A stretch of DNA of 64,000 bases from NCEH01 sp002257205 (GTDB lineage: Bacteria; Pseudomonadota; Alphaproteobacteria; Rhizobiales; Xanthobacteraceae), in NCBI RefSeq assembly GCF_043195105.1, contig NZ_JBAFWO010000005.1; one strand, 5' to 3'. Both the position numbers and the translations under genes were made by a program. Position 1 is the stretch's first letter. Each line of letters opens with the position of its first letter. Below the pieces are notes generated by a model, which did not search any database, was not told the DNA's origin, and saw only the letters and a program-made list of their open reading frames with translations. Positions 50,555 to 60,096 of the stretch are shown here, in pieces.

Positions 50555-51487
50555 ATGAAACAGACCGCAGCGCCGACCGCCGCTCCGACCGCCGCGCCCG
50601 TTGCCACCCCTCGCCCTGCCGGTACCGCGCCGGCCGCCGCGACGCCGGCGCTGGTGGCCTTGTTCTGCGTGCTGTGGAGCTCGGCCTTTGTCTCGGCGAA
50701 GATCGCGGTGGTGGATTGCCCGCCGCTGCTGCTGCTGTCCGTCCGGTTCCTGCTGGCGGGAGCGATCCTGCTCGCCGGCTGCGCGCTCACCGGTCGGCTG
50801 AAGCCGATCTCGCGCCGGGAACTCGCAATGCTCGCGGTCTCGGGCGTGCTGAACAATGCGGTCTATCTGGGCTTCAGCTTCGTCGGCATGGTCAGCGTTT
50901 CCTCAGGCTTCGCCGCCGTGATCATCAGCGCAAACCCATTGCTGGTGGCGTTTCTCGCCGGGCCGGTGCTGGGCGAGCATCTCACCCGGCGCAAGCTGCT
51001 GGGGCTGGTGCTCGGCCTGCTCGGCGTCGCCATCGTGCTGCGCTCGCGCATCGCCGGCGGGCATGAGGACGTGGTGGGCACGCTGTTCATCCTGGCGGCG
51101 CTGGTGGCGCTCTCGGCGGGAACGCTGGTCTACAAGCGGGTGCGCACCTCCGCCGATCTGTTCATGGCGAGCGGGGTGCAGAGCCTGGCTGGCGGGCTCG
51201 CGCTGCTGCCGCTGGCGCTGGCCACCGAGAGCATAAGCGCGGTGAATCTCACCCCCGCACTCGCGGGATCCTTCGTCTACATGGTGCTGGCCGTCTCTAT
51301 CGGCGGCTACAGCCTGTGGTATTTCATCCTCGGCCGCGCCAGCGCCACCGAGGCGAGCGCGCTGCATTTCCTCATGCCGCCGCTGGGACTGCTGTTCGGC
51401 TGGCTGCTGCTGGGCGAGCATGTGCCTTTGCTGGATCTCGCCGGCATCGTGCCGATCGCGCTCGGCATCCGCCTCGTCACGCGGTGA
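50555..51487 (+). CDS. EamA/DMT-superfamily transporter
   Basis: Drug/metabolite transporter of 310 residues with two EamA repeats and ten predicted helices (first around LVALFCVLWSSAFVSAKIAV). LLGLVLGLLGVAIVLRS closes the first repeat and YFILGRASATEASALHFLMP lies in the second. The N-terminal 30 residues are an Ala/Pro/Thr-rich cytoplasmic stretch with an AAPT repeat. It probably exports an amino acid or other metabolite under control of the adjacent LysR protein. It overlaps the convergent pseudouridine synthase by 11 bases. Confidence 0.9.
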   Translation: MKQTAAPTAAPTAAPVATPRPAGTAPAAATPALVALFCVLWSSAFVSAKIAVVDCPPLLLLSVRFLLAGAILLAGCALTGRLKPISRRELAMLAVSGVLNNAVYLGFSFVGMVSVSSGFAAVIISANPLLVAFLAGPVLGEHLTRRKLLGLVLGLLGVAIVLRSRIAGGHEDVVGTLFILAALVALSAGTLVYKRVRTSADLFMASGVQSLAGGLALLPLALATESISAVNLTPALAGSFVYMVLAVSIGGYSLWYFILGRASATEASALHFLMPPLGLLFGWLLLGEHVPLLDLAGIVPIALGIRLVTR

Positions 51488-52244
51488 GGGGGAAGGCGGC
51501 ATCCGCCGCCGCGCCGATCGCCTCGGCGTCCAGGCCCAGGGCCGCAAGCGTTGCGGCCATATGGGCCGGGAGCGGGGCGCTGACATCCAGCGCCGGCCCG
51601 TTCTTCGCCACCTGAAGCACGATGCGGCGCGAATGCAAATGCAGCATCGGCCCGCCCGGCAGGCGCGAGGCGCCGCCATAAATGGCATCGCCCAGGATCG
51701 GGAAGCCCAGATGGGAGAGATGGGCCCGCAATTGGTGGGTGCGCCCGGTCACCGGCGACAAAGCCAGCACGCTCAAGCCCTCGCCGCGATGGAGCACGCG
51801 CCAATCGGTGACGGACTCGAGCGCGCCGGGCGAGCCCTTCGGCACCGCCTGCATCCACCAGCCGCGATGGGGCGAGCGCTTGGCCAAGGGCTGATCGATG
51901 CGGCCGGAATCTTCGTCGGGCGCGCCCTTGGTGAGCGCCACATAGGTCTTGTGCGCCTGCCCGGTGGCGAACAATTTATTCAGCTGCGCCAGCGCCTTGG
52001 CGTGACGGCCGAGGACCAGGCAGCCGGACGTGTCCTTGTCCAGCCGGTGCGCCAGTTCGGGCGCGCGCGGCAGGCCGAAGCGCAGGCCGTTCAGATGATC
52101 GTGCAGGGTTTCCCCGCCCTTGGGGCCGGGATGCACCGGCAGGCCCGCCGGCTTGTCCAGCACCAGAACCATGCCGTCGCGATGCAGCACGCGGGCCGCG
52201 AGGGGGGATTGGGTTTCCAAGGGAACGGCGGGCGCGGCATTCAT
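51477..52244 (-). CDS. RluA-family RNA pseudouridine synthase
   Basis: Pseudouridine synthase of about 255 residues without an S4 domain. The catalytic motif is HRLDKDTSGCLVLGR with Asp69, and later motifs VTGRTHQLRAHL and PILGDAIYGG are family hallmarks. It modifies a uridine in rRNA or tRNA; the exact target cannot be read from sequence (RluA, RluC and TruC are all candidates). ATG 52244 is preferred; an in-frame start at 52286 would add 14 residues. Confidence 0.9.
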   Translation of the reverse strand: MNAAPAVPLETQSPLAARVLHRDGMVLVLDKPAGLPVHPGPKGGETLHDHLNGLRFGLPRAPELAHRLDKDTSGCLVLGRHAKALAQLNKLFATGQAHKTYVALTKGAPDEDSGRIDQPLAKRSPHRGWWMQAVPKGSPGALESVTDWRVLHRGEGLSVLALSPVTGRTHQLRAHLSHLGFPILGDAIYGGASRLPGGPMLHLHSRRIVLQVAKNGPALDVSAPLPAHMAATLAALGLDAEAIGAAADAAFPLTA

Positions 52245-52443
52245 CGGCGGTGTTTTCGGGCTGGATGCGATGCGCCCGCATAGCATGATTTTGCCCGCGC
52301 GGGCGCCCTGGCCCCGGCGACCTTGCCGCGCCGCAGTAAAAACCCGCGCGATTCAAACCTGTTAGCTGTTGCGCGGTGTCATGACGGCGCGACGCAGGCA
52401 TGCCAAGGTCGGCCATTCGCGTCTGAGGAGAGGAGCTTCGGTC

Positions 52444-52962
52444 ATGGCCCATACGAGAAAGAACGAACGCCGGGTGCTGTCGGACGGCGAACTGGAGTTC
52501 GTCGACAAGGCCCGCCATCCCGCCCTTGCCGAGATGGCCCACGCCGATCTTCACGCCCTTATCGGCCATCTGCGGGAGCGGCGGGACCGGGCGCAGACCA
52601 TCGCCAACAGCCAGCGCCGGGCCTTGCGCGGCAAGGGGCCGGGCGATGTGCGCTACGACAAGGCCGATCTCGGCAATCGCCAGAAGGCCTCGGTGCTCAC
52701 CGACGCGCTCACCCGCGCCCGCCGCGAAATGACCCGCCGCACTGAAAAGGCGGCCCGCGAAGAGCTGATGGCCAATGCCCGCCACGCCTTGGCGCTGAAG
52801 CAGGCGGCCGGCGGGGCGCACCATCCCGACGGCGGCCCCACCGCCAACGAAGGCATGCGCGCCAAATCCCGCAAGCGGGTGGAGTCGCTCGCCCGCCCGG
52901 CGGAAGCTGGACGCGTGACCAAGTTTGTCGCCACCGCCCAGGCGAAAAAGGACAATCGCTGA
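52444..52962 (+). CDS. Conserved-looking hypothetical protein, basic and helical
   Basis: A 172-residue hydrophilic protein I cannot assign. It is rich in Arg, Lys and Ala, opens MAHTRKNERRVLSDGELEFV and is predicted almost wholly helical (long Arg/Glu-rich segments around 35-110), with a basic C-terminus. AGGAGAGG about 15 bases upstream supports ATG 52444. It shows normal codon use for the window and clear third-position GC bias. It might bind nucleic acid, judging by charge only. A parS site follows 68 bases after its stop. Confidence 0.75.
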   Translation: MAHTRKNERRVLSDGELEFVDKARHPALAEMAHADLHALIGHLRERRDRAQTIANSQRRALRGKGPGDVRYDKADLGNRQKASVLTDALTRARREMTRRTEKAAREELMANARHALALKQAAGGAHHPDGGPTANEGMRAKSRKRVESLARPAEAGRVTKFVATAQAKKDNR

Positions 52963-53029
52963 GGCGCGACTGCGCTCTGCCGGGCTTCGGGTCGGGCGGA
53001 GCGCGCAAATGCACGCTTTGCGCTCAAAA

Positions 53030-53045
53030 TGTTTCACGTGAAACA
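53030..53045. other. parS ParB-binding site (exact consensus)
   Basis: TGTTTCACGTGAAACA is identical to the chromosomal parS consensus recognised by ParB/Spo0J. It is a perfect 16-bp palindrome and intergenic. Together with the one-mismatch site 15.2 kb to the left it indicates a centromere-like region, usually close to a replication origin. Confidence 0.92.
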
Positions 53046-53291
53046 TGGGCTTGGCACGGACGAACAGCGGTTTCGTGCGGCTTTGACGTGCCCTGTCGGC
53101 CGATGACATCGCCTTTTCGGGCGAAGGTTCGGCGATGAATTTCGGCAACCGGCCGGACTTCCGCATTTGACGGCCGCGGCCATGGAAAAGCGGGCCGGGC
53201 ATTGCTACATTGTTTCATCAGATGCCGCCCCGAAGGCTCATCCGCCTGTAGCCCGGCTTCGACGCGGACCGCCGAAGCCACGATCCTGGTC

Positions 53292-53381
53292 GAGCCACCA
53301 CGTCGAAAGCCGCCAAGTCGCCAGCCACCAAGTCGCCAGCCACCAGGTCGCGAGCTAGCCCATCGCAAGTCACCCGTTCGA
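53292..53381. repeat. Degenerate 15-bp tandem repeat tract upstream of zur
   Basis: About six consecutive 15-base units. The three best (53307-53351) read close to CAGCCACCAAGTCGC, and the flanking units are more diverged. The tract ends seven bases before the zur start, so it covers the likely 5' leader of that gene. Confidence 0.7.
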
Positions 53382-53388
53382 GATCCAG

Positions 53389-53871
53389 ATGCCCGGTTCC
53401 GCCGCCTCCCCGCCCGATCACCACGACCACGCCGCCTGCGTCTCGGGCGCGATGGCGCGGATCGAGCATTTGTGCACGCAGAAGGGCATGCGCCTCACGC
53501 CCCTGCGCCGGCGGGTGATGGAGGCGCTGGCGCAGAGCCATGTGCCGCTCGGCGCCTATGAATTGGTGGACCGGCTCGGAGCTGCGGGCGAGCGGCCGCC
53601 GCCCATGTCGGTCTATCGGGTGCTGGATTTCCTGGTGACCGAGGGGCTCGCCCATCGCATCGAGAGCCGCAACGCGTTCCTCGCCTGCGGCCATGCGCAC
53701 GACAAGGACGAGGTGGTCGTCTTCCTCATCTGCGAGCAATGCGGCGACACCCGCGAGGTGCGCTCCCATGCGGTGGGGCGCGATCTTTCCTGGGCGGCGC
53801 GCGCGGAAGGGTTCGAGCCGCGCCAGCGGGTGCTGGAGATCGCCGGCCGCTGCGCAAATTGCCGCGAGTGA
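53389..53871 (+). CDS. zur: Fur-family regulator, Zur type
   Basis: Fur-family metalloregulator of 160 residues: winged helix (about 22-100, MRLTPLRRRVMEALAQSHVP, MSVYRVLDFLVTEGLAHRIE) and a C-terminal dimer domain. Two structural-zinc cysteine pairs are visible, Cys115-x2-Cys118 (FLICEQCGD) and Cys155-x2-Cys158 (RCANCRE). The FLICEQCG wording and the N-terminal His-rich segment (DHHDHAAC) favour the zinc-uptake regulator Zur over Fur or Irr. Znu or other zinc transporter genes are not in the window. It is followed by ispG. Confidence 0.85.
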   Translation: MPGSAASPPDHHDHAACVSGAMARIEHLCTQKGMRLTPLRRRVMEALAQSHVPLGAYELVDRLGAAGERPPPMSVYRVLDFLVTEGLAHRIESRNAFLACGHAHDKDEVVVFLICEQCGDTREVRSHAVGRDLSWAARAEGFEPRQRVLEIAGRCANCRE

Positions 53872-53922
53872 GGATGCGCCCCAAGCGCGAAACATTGACG
53901 CTCGCCCGCGCGCGGCCTACCT

Positions 53923-53958
53923 CCTAGCCAGATCGCGCCTCCCAGCCAGATCGCGCCG
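53923..53958. repeat. 18-bp tandem duplication upstream of ispG
   Basis: Two adjacent 18-base units sharing AGCCAGATCGCGCC lie 22-58 bases before the ispG start. The copies match at about 16 of 18 positions. No function is suggested by the sequence. Confidence 0.6.
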
Positions 53959-53980
53959 CCGCCCATCACAGGACGCTCCC

Positions 53981-55276
<1,296 letters not shown>

Positions 55277-55284
55277 CTCTATAG

Positions 55285-55512
55285 CCGATCGACATTCATG
55301 GCTTGGCGCTGTTCAGGAGAGAAACGTCATGCACGGGCTTGTCCCGTGCATCCACGCGGCACCGCTGGAGCTGGCTTTCCAAGGCCGGTGCGGTCGGCGC
55401 CGCGTGGATGGCCGGGACAGGCCCGGCCATGACGACCGGTGAAAGAAAGACAATCGCACGCACCCAACGTCGGGCGCCTCGACGATGCGCCACGCCGCTG
55501 AATGTCGATCGG
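55285..55512. mobile_element. Small palindromic element with 14-bp inverted ends (MITE-like)
   Basis: CCGATCGACATTCA (55285-55298) and its exact complement TGAATGTCGATCGG (55499-55512) bound a 228-base intergenic segment without a gene. Inside lies the double hairpin described at 55325-55434. A non-autonomous transposon remnant would fit, but I see no convincing target-site duplication, and a compound palindromic repeat is the alternative. Confidence 0.45.
55325..55434. repeat. BIME-like pair of ATGxxCGGG hairpins
   Basis: Hairpins at 55329-55351 (ATGCACGGG...CCCGTGCAT) and 55408-55430 (ATGGCCGGG...CCCGGCCAT) each have a 9-bp stem and five-base loop. They are arranged as mirror images: ATCCACGCGGC on the left faces GCCGCGTGGAT on the right. 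The same hairpin type occurs at 45125. Confidence 0.75.
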
Positions 55513-55642
55513 TCCTAGCGCTCGTCTCAGGCCCGCCGCAGGCGCCTCACGCAGGCTTCACTTGAACCTTCTCCTGACGCTGCGTAGCGTCGCCTTTTCC
55601 TGGCGCGGGCCGGAAGCCCGCGCCCCCACGGGATGTTTCCGC

Positions 55643-56296
55643 ATGACATTCGCGCGCCGCTCCGCCGCCGTCCTCAGCGCTGCCACCCTTTCCGCCGTCG
55701 TCCTCGGCGTCGCTTTGCTCGCGCTGCCCGCGCGCGCCCAGAATGCCGGCACCAGCGATGCCGGCACCAGCGATCCCGGCGCGGTGAAGGCCGGCACCTA
55801 TGTGCTGGACCCCGGCCATAGCCGCGTGAGCTGGAGCGTGACGCATCTCGGCTTTTCCACCTACACCGGCCTTCTCCCCGCCGCAGAGGGCACGCTGGTG
55901 CTCGACCCCGCCGCGCCGGAAAAGAGCACGCTCACCGTGACCCTGCACACCGGCAAGGTCGGCACGCTCGACCCGGCGCTGGACCAGCATCTGAAGAGCG
56001 CGGAATTCTTCAATGTGGAGAAATTCCCTACCGCCACCTTCAAGGCGACGCAGATCGTGGCGAGCGGCAAGAGCGCGAAGATCACCGGCGATCTCACCCT
56101 GCTCGGCGTGACCAAGCCCATCACGCTGGATGCCACCTTCAACAAGGCCGGCACCAATCCTCTGGACAAGACCTATTCGCTTGGCTTCGACGCGAAAGCG
56201 GTCATCAAGCGCTCGGATTTCGGCATGAAGACCTATGTGCCGGCGGTGAGCGACGAGGTGACCTTGCAGATCGAGACCGAGCTGAAGGCGAAATAG
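55643..56296 (+). CDS. YceI-family periplasmic protein
   Basis: Secreted lipocalin-like protein of 217 residues. A signal peptide (about 1-33, ending LPARAQ) is followed by a short repeated GTSDAGTSDPG linker and the YceI domain, opening GTYVLDPGHSRVSWSVTHLG and ending near SDEVTLQIETELKA. YceI proteins bind long-chain isoprenoid or lipid molecules in a hydrophobic tunnel. The location next to ispG may be coincidence. ATG 55643 is chosen for the signal peptide. Confidence 0.9.
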   Translation: MTFARRSAAVLSAATLSAVVLGVALLALPARAQNAGTSDAGTSDPGAVKAGTYVLDPGHSRVSWSVTHLGFSTYTGLLPAAEGTLVLDPAAPEKSTLTVTLHTGKVGTLDPALDQHLKSAEFFNVEKFPTATFKATQIVASGKSAKITGDLTLLGVTKPITLDATFNKAGTNPLDKTYSLGFDAKAVIKRSDFGMKTYVPAVSDEVTLQIETELKAK

Positions 56297-56309
56297 CCGT
56301 CGTGGGGGC

Positions 56310-57557
56310 TCACCCCACCGCCCGTCGATCCTCGATGGTCTTCGCATCCGCCGGCAAGGTTCCCGGCGCGAGCAAAACGAGGCGGCCGCGCAGCTTGGTG
56401 GAGGCGCGCAGATCCTCCAGCACCGCATCCTGGGAGAGCGCGGCGGCGTCCGCCACCTCCACTTCCAGCAGCATGTCGTCATTGTCGCCGGCGCGGTCCA
56501 CCACCAGGCGGGCTTTCGCGATGGCGGGATGCTTCTTCACCGCCGCGCTCACCTGCACGGGGTGCACGAACATGCCGCGGATCTTGGTCACCTGATCCGC
56601 GCGCCCGAGCCAGCCGCGCAGGCGGGTGTTGGTGCGCCCGCACGGGCTGATGCCGGGCAGCACGGCGGAAAGATCCCCGGTGGCGAAGCGGATGAGGGGA
56701 TAATCGCTCTCCAGCAGCGTCACCACCACTTCGCCCACTTCGCCCGCGCTCTCCACCGGGTCGCCCGTACCGGGGCGCAGGATTTCGATGATCAGGTCCT
56801 CGTCGGCGATCAGGCCTTCTTCCGCCTCGCTCTCATAGGCGACGAGGCCGAGGTCGGCGGTGCCGTAGCATTGCAACGCGGCAATCCCGGCGGCCTTCAT
56901 CTCCGCCCGCTGGCTGGGCAGAAAGGCTTCGCCCGAGACCAGCGCTTTCTTCAGCGAGGAAATGTCGATGCCCTGCTCGCGCGCCTTGTCCACCAGGATC
57001 TTCAGGAAGGAAGGCGTGCCGCCATAGCCATTGGGGCGGATGTCGGCGATGGCGCGCAATTGCAGGTCGGTCTGCCCGACCCCGCCGGGCACCACCGCGC
57101 AGCCGAGCGCATGGGCGCCGCTCTCCACCATCGAGCCGGCGGGGGTGAGATGATAGGAAAAGCAATTGTGCACGATCTCGCCCGCCCGGAATCCGGCGGC
57201 GAACAAGGCGCGGGCGAACCGCCAGTAATCGGAGCGTCGGCCCTCGGGATCATAGATCGGCCCCGGCGACATGAAGATGCGCGCCATCTGTCCCGGTGCC
57301 GCGCCGTTGAGCCCGCCGAACGGCAGGCTTTTCGGCTGGATCTCCAGCAGGTCGGACTTGCGCGTGACGGGCAATCGGGCGAGCGCGGCGCGGCTGGTGA
57401 CGGCGTTTGCGTCCACATCCTTCAGCAGGGTGCCGAAATAGGCCGAGCGAGCCTTGGCGGTGGCCACCTGCGCGGCCAGCGCCTCCATGAGGGCGGCCTC
57501 GCGCACGTGGGGGGCGCGGGTTTCGGCGGCGTCGTAATGGCGGCTGCGGTCGTTCAT
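56310..57557 (-). CDS. PaaK-like (phenylacetate-CoA ligase family) protein with altered P-loop
   Basis: A 415-residue member of the AMP-forming phenylacetate-CoA ligase family. Family features include the YGTADLGLVAYES motif, LIRFATGDLSAV and the C-terminal GMFVHPVQV region. The nucleotide P-loop, SSGTTG in active PaaK, is replaced by FMSPGPIYDPEGRR, so ordinary adenylation is doubtful. It is the last gene of a fourth Liv operon that begins with another acyl-CoA ligase. It may activate or bind the imported acid, or act as a non-adenylating accessory protein. Confidence 0.82.
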   Translation of the reverse strand: MNDRSRHYDAAETRAPHVREAALMEALAAQVATAKARSAYFGTLLKDVDANAVTSRAALARLPVTRKSDLLEIQPKSLPFGGLNGAAPGQMARIFMSPGPIYDPEGRRSDYWRFARALFAAGFRAGEIVHNCFSYHLTPAGSMVESGAHALGCAVVPGGVGQTDLQLRAIADIRPNGYGGTPSFLKILVDKAREQGIDISSLKKALVSGEAFLPSQRAEMKAAGIAALQCYGTADLGLVAYESEAEEGLIADEDLIIEILRPGTGDPVESAGEVGEVVVTLLESDYPLIRFATGDLSAVLPGISPCGRTNTRLRGWLGRADQVTKIRGMFVHPVQVSAAVKKHPAIAKARLVVDRAGDNDDMLLEVEVADAAALSQDAVLEDLRASTKLRGRLVLLAPGTLPADAKTIEDRRAVG

Positions 57558-57584
57558 GTCTTGCTCCCTTGCCGCTGCGCGGCC

Positions 57585-57745
57585 CCCTCCCCAACCCTCC
57601 CCCGCACGCGGGAGAGGGGGCTTGCCGCGCGCGCAGGTTGAAAGCCCTCTCCCGCCCGAATTCGGCTGTAGCCGACTTCGGCACGGTCAGGTGCCGAAGT
57701 CGGAAACATCCGCCTTCGGTTCGGGGGAGGGTTGGGAGGGGGCAC
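57585..57745. repeat. Compound GC-rich palindromic repeat with a nested hairpin
   Basis: A CCCTCCCCCGC-type hairpin (57595-57618) is followed by a second copy whose arms (near 57646 and 57728) are separated by about 70 bases. Inside that gap lies another hairpin with a perfect 13-bp stem (57672-57684 with 57691-57703). No gene occurs in this spacer between livF and the PaaK-like gene. Confidence 0.7.
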
Positions 57746-57759
57746 GGCCGGGACCGGCC

Positions 57760-58599
<840 letters not shown>

Positions 58600-58619
58600 G
58601 GCGTGATCCTGGGCGCGAA

Positions 58620-58714
58620 CCCTCTCCCGCGTGCGGGGGAGGGCAGGGAGGGGGAATGCCGGGAGGCGGCCCGCGTGGCCCCCTCCCCAACCCTCCCCCG
58701 CACGCGGGAGAGGG
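58620..58714. repeat. Inverted pair of GC-rich palindromic repeats
   Basis: Opposite-facing hairpins at 58620-58643 and 58691-58714 fill the gap between the binding-protein gene and livF of system 4. They match the elements at 30678-30791 and 35041-35173 closely in both layout and sequence. Confidence 0.75.
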
Positions 58715-58737
58715 CGCGCGTTGCGCAGGCCGTCAGA

Positions 58738-60018
58738 TCACCAGCCGAGCAGCTCGGTCTTGCGCGGCAGGTCGATGGTGGTGACCTTTTCCAGCTTGAT
58801 GGCGCCGCTCTTCACGAGCTCCGAGACGGTGCCTTCGGTCGCGCCGGAGACCACGGCGCGATAGAGATCCACCTTGGTGGTGGGGCGATGATCGCTGGCG
58901 GTCCAGGTGGAGGGATTGCACACCCCGTCCGTGCCCTTGGGCACCCAATTGGCCTTCTGATACATGCCGTCGCGGATCTTCGGGCCGGTGACGCCGCCGT
59001 TCTTGTCGGCCCATTCCATCGCTTCCTTCATGTACATGACGGTGCAGACGGCGGCCATGTAATGCACCGGGCGATAGGCGGTGCCGCTCGGGTCGGACAT
59101 TTTCGAAATGTCCTTGAAGGTGGCCATGCCGGGCGCGTCCCCGGTCCAGGTCACGGCGGTGCGCACCGGAATGATGACGCCGTTCGCGGCGCTGCCGGCG
59201 GCCTTCATGGCATTCTCGTCCATGCCCCACACATTGCCGAAGAACTGCACCTTCACGCCCGCCGTCTCGCACGCCTTCAGCACCGAGATGTTGGAGCCGG
59301 CGGTGTTGCCGAGATAGGCGTAATTGGCGCCGGACTGCTTCAGCGTCAGGCACTGGGCGGTGTAGTCGCCGGGGGTGAGGGCGAAGGTGATGGGGTCCAG
59401 CACCTCGAAGCCGAGTTCCTTGGCATAGGCTTCCGCCGCCGCCTTGGGCGAGTTCGGGAACGGGTGGTTGGCGCCCATGTGCACCCATTTGGGCTTGCCC
59501 TGGCCGCCCTTCTTCTTCCAATCCTCGGCGGCCCACTGCACCTCGGCGCGGGCGGCGTCCGAATAAGACGGGCCGTAGAAGAAATTATACGGCGCGGCGC
59601 GCTCGCTCCTCGGGCCGCCCTTGCCGGTGGGGTCGGTGAGGGTCGCGGCATAGGAGCCGGAATAATAAGGGATTTCTTCCTTGGTCACCATGGCGACCAG
59701 CGCCTCGGTATCGGCCGTGCCCCAGCCCTGGATGGCGACCACCTTGTCGCTGCCGACCCATTTCTTGAACGCCGCCAGCGCGCGCGGCACCTGGTAGCCA
59801 TATTCGGTGAAGTCGGAATTGATCGGCTTGCCGTTCACGCCGCCATTCTTGTTGATATAGGCGATGGCGTCCTGCACGCCCTGGCCATAGGGCGTGCCCA
59901 CGTCCGAGGTGCCGCCGGAATAATCGGCGAGATGGCCGATATTGATGGACTGGGCCATGGCCGGTACGGCCGCCGTGAGGGCGAGAAGGCTGGCGAAGGT
60001 CGTTGCGATCCGTTTCAT
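58738..60018 (-). CDS. Branched-chain-type ABC substrate-binding protein (LivK-like, system 4)
   Basis: Periplasmic type-I binding protein of 426 residues with a Sec signal (about 1-22, LLALTAAVPAMAQ). The mature N-terminus INIGHLADYSGGTSDVGTPY and the absence of the standard PLTG motif place it in the branch that accompanies acyl-CoA ligases in many alphaproteobacteria. The cargo is more likely an aromatic or fatty acid-like carboxylate than an amino acid. The start has AGGAGACG upstream. Confidence 0.9.
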   Translation of the reverse strand: MKRIATTFASLLALTAAVPAMAQSINIGHLADYSGGTSDVGTPYGQGVQDAIAYINKNGGVNGKPINSDFTEYGYQVPRALAAFKKWVGSDKVVAIQGWGTADTEALVAMVTKEEIPYYSGSYAATLTDPTGKGGPRSERAAPYNFFYGPSYSDAARAEVQWAAEDWKKKGGQGKPKWVHMGANHPFPNSPKAAAEAYAKELGFEVLDPITFALTPGDYTAQCLTLKQSGANYAYLGNTAGSNISVLKACETAGVKVQFFGNVWGMDENAMKAAGSAANGVIIPVRTAVTWTGDAPGMATFKDISKMSDPSGTAYRPVHYMAAVCTVMYMKEAMEWADKNGGVTGPKIRDGMYQKANWVPKGTDGVCNPSTWTASDHRPTTKVDLYRAVVSGATEGTVSELVKSGAIKLEKVTTIDLPRKTELLGW

Positions 60019-60096
60019 GCACGTCTCCTTGGGTATTTGTGTTTGCGTTTCCTCATGCGGCCGGCGCTCGTTGCTGGCGCCGGTCCGCGATCCTGT

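Larger units (their letters stand above)
52963..53388. other. Intergenic region with parS and tandem repeats
   Basis: No gene is evident in these 426 bases. It contains an exact parS site (53030-53045) and a 15-base-period tandem repeat tract (53292-53381) directly before zur. Open frames across the tract on both strands encode low-complexity peptides and are not convincing genes. Confidence 0.65.

Noticed and set aside
53218..53895. Minus-strand frame with pentapeptide-like repeats (AGDLV) opposite zur
   Set aside because: The repeated peptide comes from the 15-bp tandem DNA repeat, and most of the frame is antisense to zur.
56302..56318. GTGGGG-GCTCA-CCCCAC hairpin between yceI and the PaaK-like gene
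   Set aside because: A 6-bp stem between convergent genes without a T run is too weak to call a terminator.
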